Positions 1-7,181 of a DNA stretch of 64,000 bases are shown here, in pieces (positions within the stretch are counted from its first letter, which is position 1; the number at the start of each line of letters is the position of its first letter). The stretch is from Poriferisodalis sp965208485 (GTDB taxonomy: Bacteria > Actinomycetota > Acidimicrobiia > Acidimicrobiales > Poriferisodalaceae). The notes under the pieces are model-generated. The model ran no database searches. It saw nothing but the letters and a program-made list of their open reading frames with translations, and was not told the origin of the DNA. The DNA lies in assembly GCF_965208485.1 (NCBI RefSeq), contig NZ_OZ242344.1:2976001-3040000 (forward strand), read 5' to 3'. The position numbers were made by a program, and so were the translations under genes.

Positions 1-286
1 GCTCGAATGCGCCCGCTCGAGCCTCGATCACCGACCGGGCCGCGAGGCGAGGCCGACCGATCCGCCCCGGCGGCATCGTCACGATGCCGATCACGCACCC
101 GTCAGCGTCCACGAACGCCACGTCGATGTCGAAGCTCATTCCGATGGTGTGCACGGCGCGGCACCGCTCGATCAGCAACGCCCCGATCAGGTCGTCACGC
201 CCCAGCAGGCCCCGGCGGCGTTCCGAACGGGCACGAGCGACCTCGAGGCTCGCCACCACCCGGTCCCCGCACGCCAGCCACGGCAT
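1..286 (-). CDS. DUF192 family protein (3' end cut by the window)
   Basis: Ninety-five codons are visible, from an ATG at 286 read leftwards. The stretch HTIGMSFDIDVAFVDADG is the recognisable core of the DUF192 fold, a small beta-rich domain of unknown biochemical role. The start lies two bases after the ychF stop, so the two are probably co-transcribed and translationally coupled. No signal peptide is seen, although many family members are exported. The C-terminus is outside the window. Confidence 0.75.
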   Translation of the reverse strand, partial: MPWLACGDRVVASLEVARARSERRRGLLGRDDLIGALLIERCRAVHTIGMSFDIDVAFVDADGCVIGIVTMPPGRIGRPRLAARSVIEARAGAFE

Positions 287-288
287 GG

Positions 289-1398
289 CTACACGTTGAA
301 GCGGAACTCCACGACGTCGCCGTCGCGCATCGGATAGTCCTTCCCCTCGATTCGCAGCCGACCGGCGTCACGCGCTGCAGCCCACGAACCCAAGTCCAGC
401 AGCTCAGACCAGTTGATCACCTCGGCCCGGATGAAGCCGCGCTCAAAGTCGGTGTGAATCCGCCCAGCGCACTGCGGTGCCCGCCAGCCGGCACGGAATG
501 TCCAAGCGCGGGATTCCTTCTCGCCCGTGGTGAGGAAAGTGCGCAAGCCCAGCAAGCCGTGTGCTGCAGTGACGAATCGCTCCAGAGCGCCCTCGCCCAA
601 GCCGAGTCCTTTCAGCATCTCAGCGCGCCCATCCGGATCGAGCTGCGCTGCTTCTGCTTCGAGTTGCACGCACAGCGGCAGCACGGTGGCGCCTGGCAGC
701 TCGGCCTCGATGGGCACAGCCAGCCCGTCGGCTTCGTCAAGCTGATCTTCGCCGAGGTTCAGCACCGCCATGACCGGCTTGTCGGTGAGCAAGAAGTGGC
801 TTCGCAGCGCTGCTCGGAACGGATGCGCATCAGAGCCGTCGCAGGTCGCGGCCATCGGCCAGGCCCGGAACAGCGGCGTACCAGCCTCGAGATGCTCGAG
901 CGCCGCCTCCAGTGCCACCACTTCGGCGGCGAGCGCGCCATCGGACGGCTGGCTTCGTGATGCCTTGCGCCGCCTGTCGATCCGCAACTCCACAGACTCC
1001 AAGTCGGCGAGTGTCAACTCCGTCTCGACAATGCGCAGGTGCTCGAGCGGGTCAGCCGGGCCGGGCACATCCGGATCACCGAAAGCGCGCAGCACGAACA
1101 CGATCGCGTCGACCTCGCGGATACCGGCCAGGAAACGGTTGCCGAGCCCCTCGCCCTTGCTGGCGCCTTCCACCAGACCGCCGATGTCGATGAATTCGGT
1201 CGTCGTCGGCACCACCTTGCGGCTCGAACTCATCGCGGCCAGCGCCTCGAGCCGCGCGTCCGGTACGCGGGCGACGCCGACGTTGAGATCGGTGGTGGCG
1301 AACGCGTATGGCGCCGCCAGCGCACCGCCGACGGCGAGGGAGTTGAACAGCGACGACTTTCCCGCATTGGGCAGGCCGACGAACCCAAAGCGCTCCAT
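289..1398 (-). CDS. ychF: Redox-regulated ATPase YchF (OLA1/Obg-like)
   Basis: The 369-residue protein matches the usual YchF length. The P-loop GLPNAGKS is at residues 8–15, followed by the family signature NVGVARVPD and the switch-like segment FIDIGGLVEGASKGEG. The guanine-specificity motif is replaced by NLGE, the change that makes YchF prefer ATP over GTP. A TGS domain fills the last ~85 residues and ends in VVEFRFNV. The family binds ribosomes and modulates translation and oxidative stress responses. DUF192 follows two bases downstream. A pair of small mobile elements begins 13 bp upstream of the start and may have displaced the native promoter. Confidence 0.95.
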   Translation of the reverse strand: MERFGFVGLPNAGKSSLFNSLAVGGALAAPYAFATTDLNVGVARVPDARLEALAAMSSSRKVVPTTTEFIDIGGLVEGASKGEGLGNRFLAGIREVDAIVFVLRAFGDPDVPGPADPLEHLRIVETELTLADLESVELRIDRRRKASRSQPSDGALAAEVVALEAALEHLEAGTPLFRAWPMAATCDGSDAHPFRAALRSHFLLTDKPVMAVLNLGEDQLDEADGLAVPIEAELPGATVLPLCVQLEAEAAQLDPDGRAEMLKGLGLGEGALERFVTAAHGLLGLRTFLTTGEKESRAWTFRAGWRAPQCAGRIHTDFERGFIRAEVINWSELLDLGSWAAARDAGRLRIEGKDYPMRDGDVVEFRFNV

Positions 1399-1410
1399 CG
1401 CCCGGCGAGG

Positions 1411-1510
1411 CTAGTGGTATGTCTGAGGTTTGCTCGCGGGGTGCCACCCGCTGTTCGCGCGGGTCAGAGGACCAGCGCACCGCGCAACGAAACCCGCGAC
1501 GCACCACTAG
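1411..1510. mobile_element. MITE-A copy 1 (100-bp CTAG-ended element)
   Basis: This 100-bp non-coding element starts CTAGTGGTATGTC and ends GACGCACCACTAG, giving imperfect terminal inverted repeats. It aligns end to end with copies at 2686, 21402 and 40536. Its last CTAG is the first CTAG of the MITE-B copy beginning at 1507, as expected if both families insert at CTAG. Confidence 0.85.
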
Positions 1511-1626
1511 CAGGATGCCGAAAAGTCGATTTTCGGGCGGTGTCCAGTTGCAAACCCGCAGGTCAGGGGCTTGCGCTTCCGGCCAGACCTACATATTCCA
1601 GACCTACATATTTCAGTGCCGCCTAG
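1507..1626. mobile_element. MITE-B copy 1
   Basis: The element begins CTAGCAGGATGCCGAAAA and ends TTTCAGTGCCGCCTAG. It matches the 107-bp copy at 6907 through the shared core around CAGGGGCTTGCGCTTCCGG. It is slightly longer because the segment around ACCTACATATTC is duplicated near the right end. It abuts MITE-A copy 1 through a shared CTAG. Confidence 0.8.
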
Positions 1627-1814
1627 AGCATGCGGCGAGTGCACTGACACGTCAAAGTCCAACTCTATGGTGTTGCCCGCTGGACTGGGTCGGATCAGTT
1701 ACAGGAGATCGAAGATGCGCAGGAGGCGGACGAACACTGCGCTGACCGCGGCGATTGCACTGCTGACAGCGTCGCTCGTCGTGGTGTCCGTGGCAGTCGC
1801 TGTCGGGTCGCTGC

Positions 1815-2531
1815 GTGATCGCCGACGCGGGGGTCGACCCTGAGGCCCTTCAGCGGACGGCGTACATCATCACGCAGATGCTCGCGAACCGGCCCGATGT
1901 CATCGAGCAGATGGCCCGCTGGACCTACGTCGTAGTCGGCAAGACACAGCTGCTCATCAGCAGTGTGCCCGAGGTCCGGGCGCTGCCGCAGCAGCTGATC
2001 GAGGAATGGGAAGTGGACTTCGACCAGATCATCGGCGGCGGCTGGGGTCCGTCGGTGTGTCTGGGATGCGAAGGCGGCGGTGCAACGCCGCACACGATGG
2101 TTTCTGAGGCCAACGTGCTGTGCAGCGGCCATCCGATCGACACTCACACCACCGAAGACGTCGCAGTGCATGAGCTGGCCCACGGCATCCACTCGTCGTT
2201 CGAGATGCAAGAGCAGTCGTCAGGTCTCGCATGGGACGATCCGGAGACGTTCGACGCGCAACTGCAGCGCCTCTACGAGGACGCAATCGCATCGGGCATC
2301 TGGGAAGGCCACTACGCCGCAACCAACAACCGCGAGTACTTCGCAGAGATGTTCCAGTACTGGTCCGGCACCAACGACAACGACTACGTGTGGACCATGA
2401 CCCTCAACCGGCCGTTCGACCTGTCCCGCCAGCGGCACGAACTCGCTGCGTACGACCCGCCGATTTCCGAATTCCTCGCAGAGCACTTCGGAGAAATCGC
2501 CGTCACGGGATCGTGCCACTACTCCAAGTGA
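1815..2531 (+). CDS. Putative exported zinc metallopeptidase (possible frameshift at the N-terminus)
   Basis: The 238-residue frame contains the zinc-binding HELAHGIH (HExxH) and, further on, NREYFAEMF, where a glutamate could be the third metal ligand as in gluzincin-type peptidases. I do not recognise the family more closely. The frame has only a GTG start with no good ribosome site. An ATG at 1714 opens a different frame encoding a basic N-terminus and a strong hydrophobic stretch (MRRRRTNTALTAAIALLTAS), which looks like the missing signal peptide. It ends at 1843. A one-base indel near 1800 would join the two, so this is either a sequencing error or a recently broken secreted protease. 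Confidence 0.6.
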   Translation: MIADAGVDPEALQRTAYIITQMLANRPDVIEQMARWTYVVVGKTQLLISSVPEVRALPQQLIEEWEVDFDQIIGGGWGPSVCLGCEGGGATPHTMVSEANVLCSGHPIDTHTTEDVAVHELAHGIHSSFEMQEQSSGLAWDDPETFDAQLQRLYEDAIASGIWEGHYAATNNREYFAEMFQYWSGTNDNDYVWTMTLNRPFDLSRQRHELAAYDPPISEFLAEHFGEIAVTGSCHYSK

Positions 2532-2685
2532 CCAACGCCCACTCGATCGAGCAATCTCCCAAAGCTCCACGGCGCACGATTCAACTCCGCTCGTGATCGG
2601 CCAGTTCGCCTTCGTCGAGAGCTTTCTGACTGCACTACACGCTTCGACTGCACCTCGCCAAGCGCCGCAGCGAGTGTCGTCGCAG

Positions 2686-2786
2686 CTAGTGGTGTGTCGC
2701 GGTTTTCTTGCGGGCAGGTCGCGGCCCGCTGACCTGCGGAAACAGGCTTCGGCAGGCCCTGTGCAAATTGCCGACGCACCACTAGC
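2686..2786. mobile_element. MITE-A copy 2
   Basis: A 101-bp element running from CTAGTGGTGTGTCG to CGACGCACCACTAG, with nearly perfect 14-bp terminal inverted repeats. It is almost identical to the copy at 40536 in the opposite orientation. The inverted repeat of an IS1380-like remnant starts immediately after its right-hand CTAG. Confidence 0.9.
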
Positions 2787-3696
2787 CCTGACTATTCACG
2801 AGTGTGGTGTTCGGGGCTGTTGGGGTCCGCGGAAAAGCCTCTCTGGCCTGCGACGATGCGTGTGTTCAACGACCGCATCGGCGGGTTCAGGGGGGCATCT
2901 GCGAGGTGAAGTCTGTCAGTGTCGCGAACGCGTGTCTGGCAGGCGGCGGGGATCGGGTCGTGTGGGGCGCCGGGCTGTTCGCTTTGGGGGGCTTCGCGGA
3001 CTGCGTGGGGCTGACCGGCGCGCTGTCGGCCGCGGTGCCCCGACGCGGGGAGCGCGCCCCGGTTCATGATCGGGGCGCGGTGCTGGTGCACGCGTTGTTG
3101 ACGGTGGCCGCGGGCGGGGAGGCGTGCAGCGACATCGAGCATCTGCGAGCGCAGCGGGAGCTGTTCGGCGGTGTGGCGTCGGACTCGGCGCTGTGCCGGG
3201 TGATCACCGGGCTGGGCGCGGGCGGCGCGGCGGCGTTGCTGGGCGCAGCAGCGCAGGTGCGCCCGCAGATGTGGGCCGGTCGTGACCGCGGCGGCCCGCT
3301 GGTGGCGCGCGTCGACGCCGCGGGCGCCTCGCCGGCACTGGTCGGCGAACTGGTCGAGCGCAACATCGGCTATGTCATCTCGGCGCGCTCCTCGCCGGCC
3401 GTCACAGCGGCGGTCCGCAGCGCACTGGGGGAGCCGAGCCTGTGCCACGACGTCCTCGACCGCCCAAAGCAGCGCCGCAGCCGCGCTCAGGTCGCGGACC
3501 TCGCCGATCTCTCAGGCCGGCCGCCCCGCACGCGGCTCGTGGTGCGCCGAGAGCCCCGCCACCCCGGCGCGCAGCGCACCCCCAACGGCCCCACCCCTAC
3601 CGGCCCCGCCACCACACACCGCCCAAAACCGGCACCCACCACACCCAAAAAACGAAGAGCCAAAACGATCAGAGCAATTCACGTGAACAATCAGGG
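2787..3696 (+). mobile_element. Decayed IS1380-family element with CTAG target duplication
   Basis: The left end CCCTGACTATTCACG (2787–2801) is an imperfect inverted match of CGTGAACAATCAGGG (3682–3696). The element is flanked by CTAG on both sides (2783–2786 and 3697–3700), a 4-bp target duplication. At about 0.9 kb it is far shorter than an intact IS1380 element, so an internal part has been lost. It inserted into the terminal CTAG of MITE-A copy 2. Confidence 0.75.
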
Positions 3697-3700
3697 CTAG
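2804..3700 (+). pseudogene. IS1380-family transposase remnant
   Basis: The frame encodes 298 residues that retain the N-terminal IS1380 signature, including DRGAVLVHALLTVAAGG, DIEHLRAQRELFGGV and ASDSALCRVI. The catalytic middle of the protein is missing. Just before the end is a short stretch (RTRLVVRREPRHPGAQ) that normally lies deep in the catalytic domain. The tail is proline- and threonine-rich and not transposase-like. It is clearly inactive, and it belongs to a different subgroup from the intact copy at 60105. Confidence 0.7.
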
Positions 3701-3822
3701 TCGGCTTGGTTCGTTGCCGAAACTACCAATCGTCTGGACGCCCACGAGGGCTGCAGGAGCGGGCTGCATCGGCGTCGAAGGTCACGCCGGTCTCGAGCTT
3801 CCGCCAGTCACGGCGCTCTTCG

Positions 3823-4236
3823 TCAGACAGCGATCAACTCGATCAGATCGTCGAGCGACTGGAAATCGTCGGGGTTGCGGGTGTAGAGCGGGAGGCCCGC
3901 GGCCAGGGCGGTGGCGGCGATGAGCAGGTCGACGGCTCGGACCCCGCGAGGCTTGCGTCCGGCGGCGATGACGGCCGAGAAGACGCGGCCATACGCCCGG
4001 GCGGCATCGGCGTCGAATGGGAGGGGGTCGAAGGCAGCTTCGGTTCGTTGCAGTCGATCCTGGCGGCGGCTGCGCTCGGCGGGGTCGTCAGTGGCGTGTG
4101 GTCCGGCGGCGAGTTCGGCGAGCGTGACGGCGCTGATGGCGACCTCGATGGGGAGGGAGGCGGCGGGGACGGTTTCGAGGTCGATGACGACCGAGGTGTC
4201 CAGCAGGCCGCGCTCGGGCCGGTCGCCGCTACGCAC
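3823..4236 (-). CDS. vapC: VapC-type PIN-domain toxin ribonuclease
   Basis: The PIN domain begins at GLLDTSVVIDLE, which carries the first catalytic aspartate. It continues with AVTLAELAAG (conserved Glu) and VRAVDLLIAATALAAG (third and fourth acidic positions), and ends near LYTRNPDDF. The GTG start at 4236 gives 137 residues, normal for VapC, and overlaps the end of the antitoxin gene by 8 bases. VapC enzymes cleave RNA, often tRNA or rRNA, when released from their antitoxin. A longer in-frame extension upstream lies inside the antitoxin gene and is not credible as coding. Confidence 0.85.
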   Translation of the reverse strand: MRSGDRPERGLLDTSVVIDLETVPAASLPIEVAISAVTLAELAAGPHATDDPAERSRRQDRLQRTEAAFDPLPFDADAARAYGRVFSAVIAAGRKPRGVRAVDLLIAATALAAGLPLYTRNPDDFQSLDDLIELIAV

Positions 4237-4483
4237 GTGGGGTGATGGTCTGGCCGGCGATGCCGTCGAGGTCGCGGCGGAGGCGTTCGAAGTCGATGGC
4301 CGGCGCGGTTCGGAACAGTTCGATAGCCGCTTCGGCTCGCACGAACCGGTGGCGCCGGAGCGGACTGAGCTCGCCGATTGGCTCACCATTACGGGTGACG
4401 ATGAAGGTCTCGCCTTCGATGACGGCGCGCATGATGCGACCGCTGTCGTTTCGCAGCTCTCGCTGGCTGATCTCAGCACTCAT
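4229..4483 (-). CDS. vapB: Phd/YefM-type antitoxin (VapB role)
   Basis: The 84-residue protein has the Phd/YefM DNA-binding core: SQRELRNDSGRIMRAVIEGE, then FIVTRNGEPIGELSP. The C-terminal half should wrap the toxin. The start at 4483 was preferred because it begins MSAEISQREL as in relatives. Its last bases overlap the toxin start, so the pair is translationally coupled. A perfect inverted repeat just upstream (4494–4512) is a likely autoregulatory operator. Confidence 0.85.
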   Translation of the reverse strand: MSAEISQRELRNDSGRIMRAVIEGETFIVTRNGEPIGELSPLRRHRFVRAEAAIELFRTAPAIDFERLRRDLDGIAGQTITPRA

Positions 4484-4493
4484 GCACCATGAG

Positions 4494-4512
4494 TGTAGCA
4501 CACAGTGCTACA
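4494..4512. promoter_or_regulatory. Palindromic operator upstream of the VapBC pair
   Basis: TGTAGCAC and GTGCTACA form a perfect 8-bp inverted repeat separated by ACA. It is centred about 20 bp upstream of the antitoxin start at 4483. Phd-type antitoxins repress their own promoter through such sites. It also overlaps the extreme 3' end of the methyltransferase reading frame. Confidence 0.6.
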
Positions 4513-6655
4513 TGCCGGGCTTCAGGCGGTCTCGCTCCGTGCCGGTCGAGTATCGAGCGCTGATGGGCGTACTCGGGTTCGGAGCGCCTGCTAGGCGAAC
4601 TCGGCCTCGTCCTAGCCGAGCACAGCGCAGGCGGTGATGCCCCAGAGCCGGTGACGGAGACCCGGCGTATTGACGGTGTCTTGCAGGCGACGGGTCAAGT
4701 GCAGGCGTCGAGCATTTCTTCGAAGGTCTCGGGCCAAGAGAGCTTGACGCCGTGTGATGCGCAGAGGTCGGGCCAGTGCGGGGCTGACGGCTTTCGTTCG
4801 ACTGCGAGGACGGGACGATTCGTCGCGGCACCCCAATCGACCAAATACGCGTAGCTGAGGACCTGCCCGAGGCCCAGTCGAAGCTGTCGGTCTTCGTTTC
4901 GGCTGTTGTTCGCAGACGCCATGAGCTGCCTTTCCTCTCGAATGTCTCGTCGCACAGTGCTTCCACCGCCGCGAAGCTCCATCCCGCCGGCGACGCGCCG
5001 CTCGCTATCAGATGACGCATCGCCTGGGAGTGCAGCCACGGCGTGGTGCAGCGCGACGGCGGCTGGTGCGCCACATACTCCTCGAGCACTCGCTGAATGT
5101 CGGTTCGCCCAATCTCGCGACGCTGGGGGCATGTCCCCCGCTGTGACACCGAGGCGAGGTGCAGCACGAGGTCGAAGTTGGCGACCTTCTCGCCTCGTTG
5201 CTGATGACGCAGGCCCTTGAACGACGCTTGGCCCTTGTCCATGACGACTGCGGCCTCAACGCTCAGCCCAGCAGCATCGACTGCGCGCTGGATCGCAGAC
5301 CAGACAGCGTCGTCGGAGTTGTGGAACTGCAGTGATGCCCACGCACCCGGGCGCAGCACGCGGCCGATCTCTTCCATCGCACGACTCATCGACTTCTCGT
5401 AGCCATACAGAGTCGTGCGGCCGAGGTCATCGTTCAGCCGCTTGTTGATCACGGTCTCAGCGGCGATGTCGGTCCGTTCGCCGAGCCATGCCTCCCACAG
5501 AAACGACGAGTCCCCGTAAAAGATGTTGGAACCGAACGGAGGATCGGTGAACACGTAGTCCGCGACGCCGTCGGCCAGCCAGTCCAAGCTGTCGGCGGAA
5601 CCCAGGTGCACCTCGCATGAACCGGGTGCCAGCCATGTCTGCTCGTACATCTGAGCGATCGTCGAGAGCTTGCGGCGGAAGAGGCTGAACACGTTGAACT
5701 CGTAGTTCAGCGATGCCAAGTACATCGTGGACGACAGGACGTTGGTGGGACGCGACGGATGCCACTGGTAGCGGCGTGACGCCCGATTGACGCTGGCGGT
5801 GAAGACAAACCGCAAGCCAGTCTGAATCGCTTCGTCGTCGACCTGCCCGATCGCATCCCACAGTGCCGCCAACGCCCAGAGGTTTCTGTCCGTGAAGAAG
5901 TCCGCGGAGGTGTCGATGCCTTGCACGTCGTGCTGGGCGCGCCACATCTCGCGCCAGCGTTCCCACGGCTCCGTCGGGAACCAGAGGGGAATGCCGGACC
6001 GGTCGTGAGCGCCCCGGTCGCTCGACGCACACACCGGCGCCACCGCGCGGGCTCGCTGACCGTCGACGCTGATGTTCCGTTGCACGGGACGGGTGCCGGC
6101 CCAATCGAGCTCGCTCTTGTTGAAGGGTCCATGACCTACGGGGCAGGAGAGCGATCGCTTCACCTGACCGGCCCTGTGATCGACGGCCGCTTCCCAGAAC
6201 AGAATTTCCCTCGCGCACGTCGAGCAGCGAAACACGTCCGACCAGACCGTGTACTCGATGCGTCCACCGGGCACCCCGTACAGCTCCCGCTCCAGCGGCG
6301 CGAGTCCGTCCAGCAACCGCGAAGCGACTTGGCCGAAGCTGACAGGGTCCACATGCGCGGTGTATCCGCGTGCGATATGAACCGCCGCTGGCGACAGGTC
6401 CGAGACGACCGCGTGCCGGCCCGTGAGCACCGCAGCGACACCAGTCTGGCCGGATCCGCAGAACGGATCAACCACAACATCGCCCATGTCCGTGTAATGC
6501 TCGATGAGCTGAACGATGCTCTCGACCGGCACCTTCGTGTGATACGAGTGCGCACGGTAGAAGACGCTTCCTTTGCCGCCCCGGATGTCCGAGGTCATCG
6601 GAAACCGGGTCTGAGCGGCACGGCGTGCCACGTCCCGTGGCGTCGTGTCAGCCAT
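4508..6655 (-). CDS. Solitary DNA methyltransferase (N4/N6 amino-methylase) with run-on C-terminus
   Basis: The 715-residue frame holds the S-adenosylmethionine motif DPFCGSGQTGVAA near residue 62 and the catalytic DPPFGSNIF near residue 370. A Cys-rich insert (FRCSTCA…LSCPVGHG) looks like a zinc ribbon. This resembles large solitary methylases rather than small type II enzymes, and no endonuclease gene adjoins it. Homology-like sequence seems to end at about residue 580 (ETFERKGSSWRL). The remaining frame overlaps a separate out-of-frame gene (4695–4922) and then apparently non-coding sequence, so the original stop codon was probably lost. It could modify host DNA epigenetically or belong to a defence set whose partners are gone. 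Confidence 0.75.
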   Translation of the reverse strand: MADTTPRDVARRAAQTRFPMTSDIRGGKGSVFYRAHSYHTKVPVESIVQLIEHYTDMGDVVVDPFCGSGQTGVAAVLTGRHAVVSDLSPAAVHIARGYTAHVDPVSFGQVASRLLDGLAPLERELYGVPGGRIEYTVWSDVFRCSTCAREILFWEAAVDHRAGQVKRSLSCPVGHGPFNKSELDWAGTRPVQRNISVDGQRARAVAPVCASSDRGAHDRSGIPLWFPTEPWERWREMWRAQHDVQGIDTSADFFTDRNLWALAALWDAIGQVDDEAIQTGLRFVFTASVNRASRRYQWHPSRPTNVLSSTMYLASLNYEFNVFSLFRRKLSTIAQMYEQTWLAPGSCEVHLGSADSLDWLADGVADYVFTDPPFGSNIFYGDSSFLWEAWLGERTDIAAETVINKRLNDDLGRTTLYGYEKSMSRAMEEIGRVLRPGAWASLQFHNSDDAVWSAIQRAVDAAGLSVEAAVVMDKGQASFKGLRHQQRGEKVANFDLVLHLASVSQRGTCPQRREIGRTDIQRVLEEYVAHQPPSRCTTPWLHSQAMRHLIASGASPAGWSFAAVEALCDETFERKGSSWRLRTTAETKTDSFDWASGRSSATRIWSIGVPRRIVPSSQSNESRQPRTGPTSAHHTASSSLGPRPSKKCSTPALDPSPARHRQYAGSPSPALGHHRLRCARLGRGRVRLAGAPNPSTPISARYSTGTERDRLKPGM
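4695..4922 (-). CDS. Small conserved protein overlapping the methyltransferase tail
   Basis: This 75-residue product starts MASANNSRNEDRQLRLGLGQ and continues with paired hydrophobic strands (RPVLAVERKP) and LCASHGVKLSWPETFEEML. A good ribosome site (GAGGAAAGG) lies 6 bases before the ATG. The composition looks genuinely coding, unlike the overlapping methylase frame. I have no functional family name. Its position suggests an accessory to the methyltransferase. Confidence 0.55.
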   Translation of the reverse strand: MASANNSRNEDRQLRLGLGQVLSYAYLVDWGAATNRPVLAVERKPSAPHWPDLCASHGVKLSWPETFEEMLDACT

Positions 6656-6824
6656 CGCCCGACACCTTCGTGCCGCTCAAGCGAGGCCCAGACACTTCGT
6701 CAAGCCTAAGAGGCCTCAGGGAGCCGGTCAGGGATGCCGTTCTGCACCAGAACACGATCCCGAGCTTGCCGAAGGGGTGCGACACGACTGGACGCAACGC
6801 GTCGGGATTCTCACCCAGCCACAC
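6648..6824 (-). CDS. Possible small protein upstream of the methyltransferase
   Basis: A GTG-started 58-codon frame (begins VWLGENPDALRPVV, then SHPFGKLGIVFWCRTA) ends in a TGA that overlaps the methyltransferase ATG by 8 bases. Such overlaps are typical of coupled genes, and the first half looks protein-like. An upstream stop and no recognised family make it doubtful. It may be the truncated end of a longer gene. Confidence 0.25.
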   Translation of the reverse strand: MWLGENPDALRPVVSHPFGKLGIVFWCRTASLTGSLRPLRLDEVSGPRLSGTKVSGDG

Positions 6825-6906
6825 GAGAAACGCGACGGCTCAGCTCTCCGCAGACGTGGCGAAGGCATCCGACGTGGCCAGCGACCGCAACCGTTGACCC
6901 TGGCTT

Positions 6907-7013
6907 CTAGCAGGATGCTGAAAAAGTCGATTCTCAGGCGGTGTCCAGTTGCAAACCCACAGGTCAGGGGCTTGCGCTTCCGGCCAGACCTGCATATTTC
7001 AGCAGCCTGCTAG
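6907..7013. mobile_element. MITE-B copy 2 (reference copy)
   Basis: A 107-bp element whose ends CTAGCAGGATGCTGAAA and TTTCAGCAGCCTGCTAG are inverted repeats with one mismatch in 17. It is non-coding. It matches copies at 1507 and, in reverse orientation, 26158. Confidence 0.85.
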
Positions 7014-7028
7014 ATAAGGGGCTGAGCC

Positions 7029-7093
7029 AGCAGGCGAAGCCGTGGCCCGAACGGCCCGTGAGCGAAGCGAGCAAGAGCGGGAAGCACAGGGCA
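7029..7093 (+). repeat. REP-like modular repeat
   Basis: The module reads through GCCGTGGCCCGAACGGCCCG, then AGCGAAGCGAGCAAGAGCGG and a CACAGGGC end. CGGGCC/GGCCCG arms can form a hairpin. The same module recurs at 8321, 13131, 23437 and 24829, always at gene boundaries. Confidence 0.7.
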
Positions 7094-7181
7094 GGGCTCC
7101 TGGACGGTACGAAGTGCGGCGTGCAAGACTCCCCCGACGCGGGCGCTGCGGCCCGCGACGCCCACGCACAGGGAGGAACCC

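Noticed and set aside
7..960. A 317-codon plus-strand frame at the left edge
   Set aside because: It is antisense to ychF and DUF192, both of which have strong family motifs.
4237..4479. Longer VapC product including ~80 N-terminal residues
   Set aside because: The extension is Ser/Pro-rich, lies wholly inside the antitoxin gene in another frame, and would exceed the normal VapC length.
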